DNA of 64,000 bases from positions 17,788 through 81,787 of the forward strand of contig JAZSQB010000027.1 in the NCBI GenBank assembly GCA_045537695.1. The letters are read 5' to 3'. Numbering within the stretch: position 1 is the first letter of the stretch; every line of letters begins with the position of its first letter. Positions 31,935-41,576 of the stretch are shown in pieces. This stretch comes from RGIG2041 sp045537695 (lineage in GTDB: Bacteria; Bacillota; Clostridia; UBA1381; UMGS1253). The notes beneath the pieces were generated by a model. That model worked only from the letters and a program-made list of their open reading frames with translations, had not been told where the DNA came from and searched no databases. The translations under genes were made by a program, and so were the position numbers.

Positions 31935-34565
31935 ATGAGCAAAAAGTTTGTTTACTTGTTCAGCGAAGGCGACGCCTCCATGCGTAACCTTCTCGGCGGT
32001 AAGGGTGCAAACCTGGCAGAAATGACCAAGATTGGTCTGCCGGTACCGCAGGGCTTCACTGTAACCACAGAAGCATGTACACAGTACTACGAAGACGGCA
32101 GAAAGATTAACGATGCTATCCAGGCAGAAATTATGGAATACATCGTTAAGATGGAAGCTATCTGCAGCAAGAAGTTCGGCGACAAGGAAAACCCGCTTCT
32201 CGTATCCGTTCGCTCGGGTGCAAGAGCATCTATGCCGGGTATGATGGATACCATCTTAAACCTCGGTCTGAACGAAGATGTTGTTGAGGCTATGGCTGCT
32301 AAGTCCGGCAATGCAAGATGGGCTTGGGACTGCTACAGAAGATTTATTCAGATGTATTCCGACGTCGTAATGGAAGTTGGTAAGAAGTATTTCGAACAGC
32401 TTATCGACGAAATGAAGGAAGCAAAGGGCGTAACGCAGGATATCGAGCTGACAGCAGAGGACTTAAAGGAACTCGCAAGCCAGTTCAAAGCTGAATATAA
32501 GGCTAAAATCGGCAAGGACTTCCCGTCCGACCCGAAGGAACAGCTCATGGGCGCTGTGGAAGCGGTATTCCGTTCCTGGGACAACCCGAGAGCAAACGTA
32601 TACAGAAGAGATAACGATATTCCGTACTCTTGGGGTACAGCCGTTAACGTACAGATGATGGCGTTCGGTAATATGGGTGACACTTGCGGTACAGGTGTTG
32701 CATTTACCCGTGACCCTGCTACAGGTGAGCGCGGTCTGATGGGCGAATTCTTAGTAAACGCACAGGGCGAAGACGTTGTTGCCGGTGTTCGTACACCGAT
32801 GCCGATTGCTGAAATGGCGGACAAGTTCCCGGAAGCTTTCGAAGAGTTCAACAAGGTTTGCGCTATTTTGGAAGACCACTACAGAGATATGCAGGATATG
32901 GAGTTCACCATTGAAAACAAGAAGCTCTATATGCTCCAGACAAGAAACGGTAAGAGAACTGCAAAGGCTGCTCTTAAGATTGCTTGTGACCTCGTGGACG
33001 AAGGCATGATTGATAAAAAACAGGCCGTTGCAATGATCGACCCGAGAAACTTAGATACACTTTTACATCCGCAGTTTGACGCAAAGGCACTCAAGGCTGC
33101 TACGCCGGCAGGCAGAGGTCTCGGTGCTTCCCCTGGTGCAGCTTGCGGTAAGATTGTATTTACGGCTGAAGACGCTGAAGCATGGAATGCAAGAGGCGAA
33201 AAGGTTGTCCTCGTTCGTCTGGAAACCTCTCCGGAAGATATCACCGGCATGAAGGCTTCCCAGGGTATCTTAACCGTTCGCGGCGGTATGACCTCCCACG
33301 CAGCCGTTGTTGCTCGCGGTATGGGTACCTGCTGTGTATCCGGTTGCGGCGAAATCAACATGGATGAAGAAAACAAGAAGTTCACACTGGCAGGCAAGAC
33401 CTACACAGAAGGCGACTTTATTTCCATCGACGGTTCCACCGGTAACATCTACGACGGTATTATCCCGACAGTAGACGCTGAAATCGCTGGCGAATTCGGC
33501 AGAATCATGGAATGGGCTGATGAGTTCAGAACACTCAAGGTTAGAACAAACGCAGATACACCGGCTGACGCAAAGAAGGCAAGAGAGCTCGGCGCAGAAG
33601 GTATCGGTCTTTGCCGTACAGAGCATATGTTCTTTGAAACAGACAGAATCGCTGCATTCCGCGAAATGATCTGCTCCGATACTGTTGCAGAAAGAGAAGC
33701 TGCCCTTGAAAAGATCCTCCCGATGCAGCAGGGCGACTTCGAAAAGCTCTACGAAGCGCTCGAAGGTAATCCGGTTACTATCCGTTTCTTAGACCCGCCG
33801 CTGCACGAGTTCGTTCCGACAGAGGAAGCTGATATTGCAGCACTTGCAAAGACAAAGGGCAAGAGCGTTGAAGAAATCAAGGCTATGATTAACTCCCTCC
33901 ACGAGTTCAACCCGATGATGGGTCACCGTGGCTGCCGTCTTGCAGTAACCTATCCGGAAATTGCAAAGATGCAGACAAGAGCCGTTATCCGCGCTGCTAT
34001 CAATGTAAAGAAAGCACACGCTGACTGGAACATCAAGCCGGAAATTATGATTCCGCTCGTTGGCGATATCAAGGAGCTCAAGTTCGTTAAGAACGTAGTT
34101 GTAGAAGCAGCAGATGCTGAAATCGCAGCTGCAGGCGTTGAAATGGCTTACGAAGTTGGTACAATGATTGAGATTCCGCGTGCTTGTATCACAGCGGATG
34201 AAATCGCAGGCGAAGCTGAGTTCTTCTGCTTCGGTACAAACGACCTTACCCAGATGACTTACGGTTTCTCCCGTGACGACGCAGGTAAGTTCTTAGATGC
34301 TTACTATGATACAAAGATTTTCGAAAACGATCCGTTTGCAAAGCTCGACCAGACAGGTGTCGGCAAGCTGATGGAAACCGCAATCAAGCTTGGTAAGCCG
34401 GTTCGTCCGACACTCCACGTTGGTATCTGCGGTGAGCACGGCGGTGACCCGGTATCCGTTGAGTTCTGCCATAAGATTGGCCTCGACTACGTATCCTGCT
34501 CGCCGTTTAGAGTGCCGATTGCAAGATTGGCTGCTGCGCAGGCAAAGATTAAGGAAGAGAAATAA
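31935..34565 (+). CDS. ppdK: Pyruvate, phosphate dikinase
   Basis: 876 aa, full length. It interconverts pyruvate, ATP and phosphate with PEP, AMP and PPi, a key glycolytic or gluconeogenic enzyme in anaerobes. The N-terminal ATP-grasp domain has LGGKGANLAEM; the phospho-His motif is GGMTSHAAVVARGMG; the PEP domain ends with GICGEHGGDP containing the catalytic Cys. Codon use is more biased than its neighbours (for example GCT and AAG), suggesting high expression. An AAGGAGG site precedes the start. Confidence 0.98.
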   Translation: MSKKFVYLFSEGDASMRNLLGGKGANLAEMTKIGLPVPQGFTVTTEACTQYYEDGRKINDAIQAEIMEYIVKMEAICSKKFGDKENPLLVSVRSGARASMPGMMDTILNLGLNEDVVEAMAAKSGNARWAWDCYRRFIQMYSDVVMEVGKKYFEQLIDEMKEAKGVTQDIELTAEDLKELASQFKAEYKAKIGKDFPSDPKEQLMGAVEAVFRSWDNPRANVYRRDNDIPYSWGTAVNVQMMAFGNMGDTCGTGVAFTRDPATGERGLMGEFLVNAQGEDVVAGVRTPMPIAEMADKFPEAFEEFNKVCAILEDHYRDMQDMEFTIENKKLYMLQTRNGKRTAKAALKIACDLVDEGMIDKKQAVAMIDPRNLDTLLHPQFDAKALKAATPAGRGLGASPGAACGKIVFTAEDAEAWNARGEKVVLVRLETSPEDITGMKASQGILTVRGGMTSHAAVVARGMGTCCVSGCGEINMDEENKKFTLAGKTYTEGDFISIDGSTGNIYDGIIPTVDAEIAGEFGRIMEWADEFRTLKVRTNADTPADAKKARELGAEGIGLCRTEHMFFETDRIAAFREMICSDTVAEREAALEKILPMQQGDFEKLYEALEGNPVTIRFLDPPLHEFVPTEEADIAALAKTKGKSVEEIKAMINSLHEFNPMMGHRGCRLAVTYPEIAKMQTRAVIRAAINVKKAHADWNIKPEIMIPLVGDIKELKFVKNVVVEAADAEIAAAGVEMAYEVGTMIEIPRACITADEIAGEAEFFCFGTNDLTQMTYGFSRDDAGKFLDAYYDTKIFENDPFAKLDQTGVGKLMETAIKLGKPVRPTLHVGICGEHGGDPVSVEFCHKIGLDYVSCSPFRVPIARLAAAQAKIKEEK

Positions 34566-34581
34566 TTTTCCGAATAGAATG

Positions 34582-34611
34582 AAAAAGGAAGTTGATTTCG
34601 ACTTCCTTTTT
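34582..34611 (+). terminator. Terminator of ppdK
   Basis: AAAAAGGAAGT / ACTTCCTTTTT stem. Confidence 0.85.
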
Positions 34612-34648
34612 ACCCCCTACACACCACAAAGAAGGGACGAATAGTATA

Positions 34649-35716
34649 ATGATCGAACCATTTGTTTTAAAAGTAGACAAGCTTTGTGACGGCGAAGCTT
34701 TGCAGACAGAAATCAATCTGCAAAAAGACAGAAAGCACCTATCTTTTACTTGTGATTTAGATGCTTTGGGGGATGGCAAAATCATCCTCGGCCACGGCTA
34801 CAAAATTACATACGGCTCCTGGATTGAAATTACGGCAAAAACCCTGGCTGCCTATTCCTATTACAGCTTCAAAGACCCGGCAGAGCAGGTCATCTTCCCC
34901 GAAACGGCACACGGTCTTAACGTAAGCACGTTTTTAAAAGTATCGATTGATGTGGACGTCGAGCGCGGCGGTGTATTGATTACACTTGCAACACCATCCG
35001 GGATGTATCAGACCGAACGCATCTCCACCTGGTCAGGTTGTAACGGCACCATCTGCGCGCAAGTTGAAAACTGCACCCTGCAGGATGTGAAACTGAATTG
35101 GTATACAGACAACTACGCCAAAGAAATCTGGGTCATCGGGGCATCGTTTCTGAGCTTCGGCAGTCCGGAACGCTGGCCGTATTACTTATACAAAGACGGC
35201 TACACAAACCTGATGATTTGCGGACGTGGCGGTCTCGGTGGCGCCCGTGCCCTTGCCGAAATCAAGCAGGCCCTCACAAGAGGCACACCAAAAACCATCG
35301 TATGGCACATCGGCGGCAACGACGGCGATGGAAGATGGGCAGAAGTTTTAACCGAAGAACAACTCAAGCTGATGACGGATAATTTTACATTCTCCGGCGA
35401 AATTGGTGGAACAGAAGTAAATCAGCGCTGGCTCGACAGCACAACGGAGTTGATGGACATCTGCAAAGAAAAAGGCATCACCCTTGTATTGGTAACTACA
35501 CCGTCTAATCCGCTTACAAACCACGAACCGAAAAACAACTGGATCCGCAATTCAGGCTACAGATACATCGACATCGCCAAATCGGTCGGCGCAGACAAGG
35601 ATTTGCACTGGTATGACGGTATGTTATTTACCGACAATGTGCACCCGACGGAAAAAGGCGCAATCGCCATGTATATGCAGGTGCTTACGGATTTCCCGGA
35701 AATCATGAGCCGATAA
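34649..35716 (+). CDS. SGNH/GDSL-type hydrolase
   Basis: 355 aa with no signal peptide. An N-terminal beta-rich domain (about 1-155) precedes the SGNH domain. Block I is VIGASFLSFG with the Ser nucleophile, block III IGGNDGDG with the oxyanion Asn, and block V DNVHPTEKGA with the Asp-His pair. Likely an esterase or acyl/acetyl hydrolase acting on carbohydrate esters, by analogy with two-domain SGNH esterases. The start at 34649 follows AGAAGGG. Confidence 0.8.
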   Translation: MIEPFVLKVDKLCDGEALQTEINLQKDRKHLSFTCDLDALGDGKIILGHGYKITYGSWIEITAKTLAAYSYYSFKDPAEQVIFPETAHGLNVSTFLKVSIDVDVERGGVLITLATPSGMYQTERISTWSGCNGTICAQVENCTLQDVKLNWYTDNYAKEIWVIGASFLSFGSPERWPYYLYKDGYTNLMICGRGGLGGARALAEIKQALTRGTPKTIVWHIGGNDGDGRWAEVLTEEQLKLMTDNFTFSGEIGGTEVNQRWLDSTTELMDICKEKGITLVLVTTPSNPLTNHEPKNNWIRNSGYRYIDIAKSVGADKDLHWYDGMLFTDNVHPTEKGAIAMYMQVLTDFPEIMSR

Positions 35717-35724
35717 CAAATATT

Positions 35725-35759
35725 AAGACCTTGCAGGAAAATCCTGCAAGGTCTTTTTT
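35725..35759 (+). terminator. Terminator of the SGNH hydrolase gene
   Basis: A perfect 14-bp stem AAGACCTTGCAGGA / TCCTGCAAGGTCTT followed by T6. Confidence 0.9.
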
Positions 35760-35770
35760 CGTGGGATTTG

Positions 35771-35843
35771 CGGCAGGAGCAAGCCCCTGCCCTACAAGCT
35801 TAATTTAAATTATGTGTGTAGGGCAAGGCGATTCGGCGCGCCG
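35771..35843. repeat. BIME: two REP hairpins in inverted orientation
   Basis: The minus-strand GTAG unit (GGCAGG / CCTGCC, 35772-35795) is nearly identical to the one at 20436-20459. The plus-strand GTAG at 35818 heads a GGC...GCGCGCC hairpin. Confidence 0.75.
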
Positions 35844-35862
35844 TTTATTGTATCGCCACACA

Positions 35863-35898
35863 AAAAAGCGTGCAGTTTAAACAACTACACGCTTTTAT
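35863..35898 (-). terminator. Terminator of the Na+ decarboxylase operon
   Basis: Minus-strand AAAAGCGTGTAGTT / AACTGCACGCTTTT with a T run. Confidence 0.7.
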
Positions 35899-35969
35899 TC
35901 TTCTATAATATTCGTTCGGTAATTTGTATTGCCCCAAACATTCTGGATGTTCCCTTTAAGCCTCTAGGC

Positions 35970-36149
35970 TTATTTCTTTTCCTTTGTGGAAACATTCAAA
36001 AGATAAATGCAAAGAATAATCACACAGGTCACAATTAAAATACCTGCCATACCTTTACCCATATACTGCAAAGAATCTACAAATGCATCAGTTTTAAAAG
36101 TGTTCACTGCCCATGCACCTAAACCTTCTACCCATTTTAAAAATCCCAT
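35970..36149 (-). CDS. OadG-like single-span small subunit of a Na+ decarboxylase
   Basis: 59 aa. An amphipathic N-terminus (MGFLKWVEGLGAWAVNTFK) is followed by one membrane helix, MAGILIVTCVIILCIYLLN, and a Lys-rich end. AGGAGGT lies 8 nt upstream of the ATG at 36149. It follows the beta subunit gene by 25 bp on the same strand. Gamma subunits (OadG) are single-span anchors of the complex; the position and topology fit, though sequence alone is too short to be sure. Confidence 0.65.
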   Translation of the reverse strand: MGFLKWVEGLGAWAVNTFKTDAFVDSLQYMGKGMAGILIVTCVIILCIYLLNVSTKEKK

Positions 36150-36174
36150 AATTACTACCTCCTGAAGTTCACAC

Positions 36175-37272
36175 TTAACCTAACAGGCTTAAGATTAAGC
36201 CGCCTGCAATAACGGATGCAATCTGACCGGATACATTTACACCGATGGTATGCATCAAAAGGAAGTTGGAGCTATCTTCCGCCAGACCCATCTTATGCAC
36301 AACACGCGCCGACATCGGGAAGGCGGAAATACCTGCCGCACCTATCATCGGATTGAGCTTCTTGCCCGGCTTTAAGAACAGGTTAAACAGCTTTGCAATC
36401 ATCACACCGCCGAAGGTATCGAAGATAAATGCCACCAGACCGAGACCCATAATAAGAAGTGTGCTCGGGGTTAAAAATGCATCCGCCTGCATCTTAAATG
36501 CAATGGTGATACCCAAAAACAGCGTAATCAAATTCGCAAGCACCTTCTGCGCGGTTTCAGACAGATTGTCTAAAACGCCGCATTCGCGAATCAGGTTACC
36601 GAACATCAAAAAGCCAATCAGCGCCACACTCATCGGTGCAACCAGACCGGTGATAATCGTAATCACAATCGGGAAGAGGATTCTTGTCAGCTTGGAAACC
36701 TCCATCGGCTTGTATTCCATCTTAATCTTTCGTTCCTGCTTAGTGGTAATCATTTTAATTACCGGCGGCTGGATAATCGGCACAAGTGCCATATAAAAAT
36801 AAGCCGCCACCATAATTGCACCTAAATATTTCGAGTTTAATACATTTGCCACGAAAATCGAGGTCGGACCGTCTGCCGCACCGATAATTGCAATGGATGC
36901 CGCGTCGTTTAAGTCAAAGCCAACCAGTCTCGCCAAACTCAGCGTAAAGAAAATACCGAACTGTGCTGCCGCACCGAAAATCATCAGCTTCGGATTGGAC
37001 AGAAGCGGACCAAAGTCAATCATTGCGCCAATGCCGACAAACAAAAGGAGCGGAAACAGCTCGTTTGCAATACCAGCGTTAAATAAAACCTCAATCGTTT
37101 CAATGGCACCGGAGAACGGCAGGTTCACCAAAATCGAGCCAAAACCCATCGGCAAAAGCAAGGTCGGTTCCATGTCCTTTTTGATGGCAAGATAAATTAA
37201 AATTCCGCCGATAATCCACATAACCACCTGTTGCCATTGAATGGCTAAAATGTTTTCATACAATACTTCCAT
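36175..37272 (-). CDS. Na+-translocating decarboxylase subunit beta (OadB/MmdB/GcdB family)
   Basis: 365 aa with about nine or ten membrane helices. Family motifs are GIGAMIDFGPLLSNPK, NDAASIAIIGAADGPTSIFV (with the Na+-binding Asp region) and GAAGISAFPMSARVVHK. It couples decarboxylation of a biotin-bound carboxyl group to Na+ export. The carboxyltransferase alpha and biotin carrier subunits are not nearby, so whether the substrate is oxaloacetate, methylmalonyl-CoA or glutaconyl-CoA is open. Confidence 0.93.
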   Translation of the reverse strand: MEVLYENILAIQWQQVVMWIIGGILIYLAIKKDMEPTLLLPMGFGSILVNLPFSGAIETIEVLFNAGIANELFPLLLFVGIGAMIDFGPLLSNPKLMIFGAAAQFGIFFTLSLARLVGFDLNDAASIAIIGAADGPTSIFVANVLNSKYLGAIMVAAYFYMALVPIIQPPVIKMITTKQERKIKMEYKPMEVSKLTRILFPIVITIITGLVAPMSVALIGFLMFGNLIRECGVLDNLSETAQKVLANLITLFLGITIAFKMQADAFLTPSTLLIMGLGLVAFIFDTFGGVMIAKLFNLFLKPGKKLNPMIGAAGISAFPMSARVVHKMGLAEDSSNFLLMHTIGVNVSGQIASVIAGGLILSLLG

Positions 37273-37496
37273 TTTTGTTGTCCTTTCTTTTTTAAGTATT
37301 TTTCAGGGGGAAGCCCTAAAAACACGGTATAATTATACCATACAACCTTTCAAATCACAAGAAAAACTTGTAAAAATAATGTTAAAATTTTACCTGTTTT
37401 TGTCGAAATACTTGTACACAATTTTCGAAATGTCCGCAATCATCGCGTGTGCATTTTCTTCCCAAAACGCCGTAACGCAAAAGAAGACCACCATAA

Positions 37497-37528
37497 AAAT
37501 ATGCACCCCACACAGGTGGGATGCATAG
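37497..37528 (-). terminator. Terminator of the Na/Pi symporter gene
   Basis: Minus-strand ATGCATCCCAC / GTGGGGTGCAT with CTGT loop then T5. The rest of the gap 37273-37565 holds only the decarboxylase promoter (TTGTGA-17-TATAAT on the minus strand) and AT-rich sequence. Confidence 0.8.
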
Positions 37529-37565
37529 CCTAATTTTATTTGTTATTTACACTGACAGCTTATCT

Positions 37566-39221
37566 TCATTCCTTCTGAGAGCCTGTTGGATTGACTATAC
37601 TATACCCCACATTCACCAGATGGTCCGCAACTCTTTCGAGGCGCGTAACTGCAGAAGCATAGTACGGGCTGACGTCCATAGAGCACTGCCCATCTGCGAG
37701 GCGCGCGAAGTGGCGCGCGGTAAGGTCTTTTTTCATACGGTCCGCTTCGTTTTCGAGAACCGTCAGTTCGCCAAGCCGGCTTCTGTTTAAATTCGTAAAG
37801 GCATCCTTGGCGATTTCCATCATCTTAAAAATGCAGGTGTGCATCTGCACAAGCTCGGCTTGCGCTGTCTGGGAAAACACGATGGATTTATTCTGCATTT
37901 CTTCGCCGATGTCGCAAAAGTTCTCTGCGTGGTCGCCGACACGCTCGAGGTCGTTTAATACATGGAAGTATGCACCGATTTTGCGCTCATCGCTTTGCTG
38001 CACGTGGGAAGAAAGTGAGATAAGGAACTTCGTCAGCGCGCTGTTTGTAAAGTCGATAATCGCTTCATTTTCCGCAATTTTTTCTTTGTGCGCCAGGTTA
38101 CCGGTTTCCATCGTCTCCATAGAAAGCATAATGTTTTCTTCCACGAGGTCAAACAGATAGACCATTTCTTTTTTCACCTGCATCAAGGCAATCGGCGGTG
38201 TGGACAACAAACGATTGTCCACGTACTTGAGCGCACGCGTTTCGCCTGCCTGCTTTTCCGGAATGACCGCGCAGGCGTAGTCCACAAGCTGCTTTACAAA
38301 CGGCAGAAGCATAACCGTTGTTGTCACGTTAAAGATAACGTGGAACGCGGACAGACGCATCTGCAAGGACATCTGATCGTCCGCCGGAAACATGGAGGTC
38401 AGAACGGAAATGACAAAATCTTTAAAAATCCAGATGAGGACGGTAAATAAAACCGTACCAATCATATTAAAGGTAAAATGCACGAGCGCCACGCGCTTTG
38501 CGTTTGCGTGCGCACCGACACTCGCCAGAAGCGCCGTCACACAGGTACCAATGTTCGCACCAAGCACAATAAACAAGGCTAAATCCAGCGGCAATACACC
38601 TGCGCCGACCATTGTGATGACAACACCCGTTGCCGCAGAAGAGCTTTGAATCAGTGCCGTGAAAACCACGCCGACCAAAATCAGCAGAAGCGGAAAATCA
38701 ATTACGCGGAAGATGTTTACAAACATTTCTTCCACCAGGGGATTGCCGAACGCCTGCTCGCTGCTCATAATCTCCAGACCGACAAAAATCAGACCGAGAC
38801 CGCTGCAGAGGCTGCCCGCAATCTTCATTTTTTCCTTGCTGCTAAAGCCCATCATCACACCGGCAAATGCCAAAAGGTACATTGCCATATTAAAGTAGTC
38901 GTTTTTCAGCGCCACAAGGACACCCGTAATCGTCGTACCGATGTTGGCACCCATAATAATCGACACCGCCTGCATCAGCGTCATAACACCGGCGTTTACC
39001 AAGCCGATGGCCATGACCGAGGTCGCCGAAGAGCTTTGGATAATCGCGGTCACGCCCGCACCGACGCCCACGCCGGTAAAGCGGTTGTTGCTGATTTTTC
39101 CGAGCAGCTTTTTCATACCGTTGCCGGCGCTTTTTTCCAAAGCATCGCCCATAAAGTTCATGCCGACAATGAATACACCAACGCCTGCCAAAAGCCAAAT
39201 CAAATTCTGTAAAATCTGCAT
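37566..39221 (-). CDS. Na/Pi cotransporter with C-terminal PhoU domain
   Basis: 551 aa. Two inverted Na/Pi repeats carry IIQSSSATSVMA and ALIQSSSAATGVV, the substrate motifs of the PNaS/NptA family. Residues about 340-545 form a PhoU-like helical domain (DLERVGDHAENFCDIGE, TRLERVADHLVNVG). It should import or export phosphate with Na+. The promoter at 39269-39297 is TTTACT-17-TAAACT on the minus strand. Monocistronic. Confidence 0.93.
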   Translation of the reverse strand: MQILQNLIWLLAGVGVFIVGMNFMGDALEKSAGNGMKKLLGKISNNRFTGVGVGAGVTAIIQSSSATSVMAIGLVNAGVMTLMQAVSIIMGANIGTTITGVLVALKNDYFNMAMYLLAFAGVMMGFSSKEKMKIAGSLCSGLGLIFVGLEIMSSEQAFGNPLVEEMFVNIFRVIDFPLLLILVGVVFTALIQSSSAATGVVITMVGAGVLPLDLALFIVLGANIGTCVTALLASVGAHANAKRVALVHFTFNMIGTVLFTVLIWIFKDFVISVLTSMFPADDQMSLQMRLSAFHVIFNVTTTVMLLPFVKQLVDYACAVIPEKQAGETRALKYVDNRLLSTPPIALMQVKKEMVYLFDLVEENIMLSMETMETGNLAHKEKIAENEAIIDFTNSALTKFLISLSSHVQQSDERKIGAYFHVLNDLERVGDHAENFCDIGEEMQNKSIVFSQTAQAELVQMHTCIFKMMEIAKDAFTNLNRSRLGELTVLENEADRMKKDLTARHFARLADGQCSMDVSPYYASAVTRLERVADHLVNVGYSIVNPTGSQKE

Positions 39222-39268
39222 ACGTTTTTTCTCCTTCCGTTTTCCCCTATCCTAGTTTTCACTGCTAC

Positions 39269-39297
39269 AGTTTATCAAAAAGATAGCCGAAAGTAAA
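39269..39297 (-). promoter_or_regulatory. Promoter of the Na/Pi symporter gene
   Basis: Minus-strand TTTACT, 17-bp spacer, TAAACT. No pho-box was recognised. Confidence 0.5.
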
Positions 39298-39309
39298 CAG
39301 TCCATCCCA

Positions 39310-40407
39310 TTACTTCTTCTCTTTTTTCAGCAAGAGCCGAAGCTGTGCCGCCCCGGTTTTCGCAAAGCTGCGCAGCACCTTCTGCATCATCGTCCGCGTC
39401 GGCGCATCCAACGATTTCACCTTTTCCCGTATCGGCGAAAAGTCCTTGCGCAGCGCCTTTAAAAGCTCCGGATATGTGGTGGCATTGGTCGACTGCAAAA
39501 TCTCAAACAGGGTGTCGACAAATGCTTTGCGCGTCTCCGGCAAAAGAGATTCCATCCACGCGGTCAGCGTTTTATTCGTTAGCGAAGAGAACAAATCCAC
39601 TTTCTTTAAACGCACAAAATCTGCACCTTGTATCTCCCATGTAAACGGATTGTGCTGCAGCAGCGGTAAGGACTTGCTTGCCACCACCGTGTGCGGCCCG
39701 TAATTTGCCAGAAGCATACCGACAATGGAGCTGTGCGGGACGGTTTTATAAATGCGCTCCTGTATACTCTTATACGCTTCGCTTGCAAATACCGCCGGCA
39801 AAAATCCCGGTCCGTCGTGGTTATAAATAGCTTGTATGCGCTTTTTTATGCCATATGGCGCGTGCATTGCCGCATACACCGCCAAATGTCCGCCCTTGGA
39901 ATGTCCGCCCAAAATCAAACTGCCGCGCAAATAGCGCGCCGTGCGCTTTAAATAGGTTGCCGCCATTGCCTGTGAAGGAATGTTTTCCGAATACGCTAAA
40001 TTAAAATCTTCCTTCCACCCCACGAGGGTTGTATCCGTCCCTCGAAAGGCAATATAGTGCAATCGTGTCGTCAAACGCAGGGTCACCGCCGCAAACTGCA
40101 GCTCACTTTTTGTATCCGTCACGGATTTATAGCAAGCCAAAGGAAGCTCGCCAAAGCGCACGCTGTCCTTCACCGCTTCGAGCAAAAGCGTATTGTCGCG
40201 CGGCAGGGTTGTATTTAGCGTAATGCTTTCATCCGAAAGCTGCGCAATATCCCGCACGGTGACATCAAACTTATGCCGCGCGGAAACGTAACCATCGAAT
40301 ACAAAATAAGCAAGCTGCGCCAAAACAAGGCTGTCCACCTCGCAAAACGGCATCTGCGTAAAGCTACGGTCTCCATATTCTTTTATATACGTAAGCATAT
40401 TGCCCAT
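39310..40407 (-). CDS. DUF2974 (Mbeg1-like) alpha/beta hydrolase
   Basis: 365 aa, soluble. The region LHYIAFRGTDTTLVGWKEDF and the nucleophile elbow GGHSKGGHLAVYAA are typical of the Mbeg1-like lipase family common in Firmicutes. A catalytic Asp/His pair may lie in YNHDGPGF and GPHTVV. Likely an intracellular esterase or lipase with unknown substrate. It diverges from the ger operon. Confidence 0.85.
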   Translation of the reverse strand: MGNMLTYIKEYGDRSFTQMPFCEVDSLVLAQLAYFVFDGYVSARHKFDVTVRDIAQLSDESITLNTTLPRDNTLLLEAVKDSVRFGELPLACYKSVTDTKSELQFAAVTLRLTTRLHYIAFRGTDTTLVGWKEDFNLAYSENIPSQAMAATYLKRTARYLRGSLILGGHSKGGHLAVYAAMHAPYGIKKRIQAIYNHDGPGFLPAVFASEAYKSIQERIYKTVPHSSIVGMLLANYGPHTVVASKSLPLLQHNPFTWEIQGADFVRLKKVDLFSSLTNKTLTAWMESLLPETRKAFVDTLFEILQSTNATTYPELLKALRKDFSPIREKVKSLDAPTRTMMQKVLRSFAKTGAAQLRLLLKKEKK

Positions 40408-40430
40408 AAGACAATTTCCTTTCCGCCTGT

Positions 40431-40458
40431 ATTATATCATATTTTTCCCGTTTTGCAA
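40431..40458 (-). promoter_or_regulatory. Promoter of the DUF2974 gene
   Basis: Minus-strand TTGCAA, 16-bp spacer, TATAAT. Confidence 0.6.
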
Positions 40459-40517
40459 GTTTTTAGATGTATAAATTTTAAAAATTGGATGCAAACTTTT
40501 AAGCGGAGGCGATGCAA

Positions 40518-41576
40518 ATGAAAAACATCAAAAACGCTGTCGGTTTATTCGCCGTCTGCTGCATCAGTATACTCGGCATCGGTCTGTTCAGCTTGCCGAC
40601 GGCAGGCGCACATTTCGGTTCGACATTTTACTGGGGCTATTTGCTCGCCGGCGGACTGCTTGTGTTGTGCGGTGTACTGCTTTGCACAGCGAAGCGAACG
40701 GCTGTCGGCTATGCGGCATTTCAAAAATCCCATCCGAAAGGTGCCCGCTTTCTCTCTATACTCTACATCTTATTTTATACCGCCATTGCCGCTTTTATAT
40801 TCGCTTATTATACACATACGGTACAAGGTTGGTTTTTAAACAGCGTGCAGCGGTTTTTCCTCGCGCTGTTTTTGGTCGCCGTTTGTCTCACGATTGCCGC
40901 AAAACCACAAAAAACGCTTTTGCGGCTGCTTGGGTTTCTCGCCTGGTTTGTGCTCTTTGCCGTCAGCGCGATGCGCCTTGTCATGCTTTTGCAGGGCGAT
41001 GTTCGCCATCTGCAACCCTTTTTCGAAGCGGAAACGACAACCAGTCTGCCAAGCGGCACCCTCTTTATTGCCGCTTTTTTTGTATTGCTCGGCTTTCTTC
41101 CCTGCACCACCGAAAATCGGCGCATTAAGCGCATCGCTGCCGGCAGTGCGGTTTTGGTCTGCACCGCGCTGTTTATCTGCGCCACCGCCGGCTGCATCAG
41201 CCTGCTCGGTCCCTGGCAGACCGCACAATACTTAAACAGCACTGTCCTTGCGATGAAATCTCTGCAGCCGGCGCAGACGGATTTGCTCCAGCGTGCTGAC
41301 CTTGTTTTTATCCTCACCTGGTCTGTACTGCTTTTGTGTGCCGGCGCCCTCTGCGCGCACATACCGCTACACCACCTTTTCAAAGCCTATCCCAAGCTGA
41401 AAAGTGGTTGGCTATGCGCTGCATTCGGCGTTGTGTATACAATCACTGCCCTATGTGTTCCCAGTGAAGAAAACGCCCTACTGTGCCTGATTTACACCGC
41501 GATGCCCGGCGGCATCCTGTTCTTTTTTCTTTTACCTCTGCTGTTGCAATTCTACGCAAGGAGACACCGCCCATGA
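40518..41576 (+). CDS. Spore germination receptor B subunit (GerAB/GerKB family permease)
   Basis: 352 aa with about ten membrane helices, an APC-fold germinant-sensing permease. N-terminal NAVGLFAVCCISILGIGLFS and later LVFILTWSVLLLCAGA fit the family. The GGAGG at 40505-40509 is well spaced for the ATG at 40518, not the one at 40512. First gene of the tricistronic B-C-A receptor operon; it overlaps the C-subunit gene by 4 bp (ATGA). Expression would be expected in the forespore, but I could not identify a sigma-G promoter. Confidence 0.85.
   Translation: MKNIKNAVGLFAVCCISILGIGLFSLPTAGAHFGSTFYWGYLLAGGLLVLCGVLLCTAKRTAVGYAAFQKSHPKGARFLSILYILFYTAIAAFIFAYYTHTVQGWFLNSVQRFFLALFLVAVCLTIAAKPQKTLLRLLGFLAWFVLFAVSAMRLVMLLQGDVRHLQPFFEAETTTSLPSGTLFIAAFFVLLGFLPCTTENRRIKRIAAGSAVLVCTALFICATAGCISLLGPWQTAQYLNSTVLAMKSLQPAQTDLLQRADLVFILTWSVLLLCAGALCAHIPLHHLFKAYPKLKSGWLCAAFGVVYTITALCVPSEENALLCLIYTAMPGGILFFFLLPLLLQFYARRHRP

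Noticed and set aside
38646..39212. 188-codon plus-strand frame opposite the Na/Pi symporter
   Set aside because: It is His/Gln-rich, without a ribosome-binding site, and explained by codon bias of the real gene on the minus strand.
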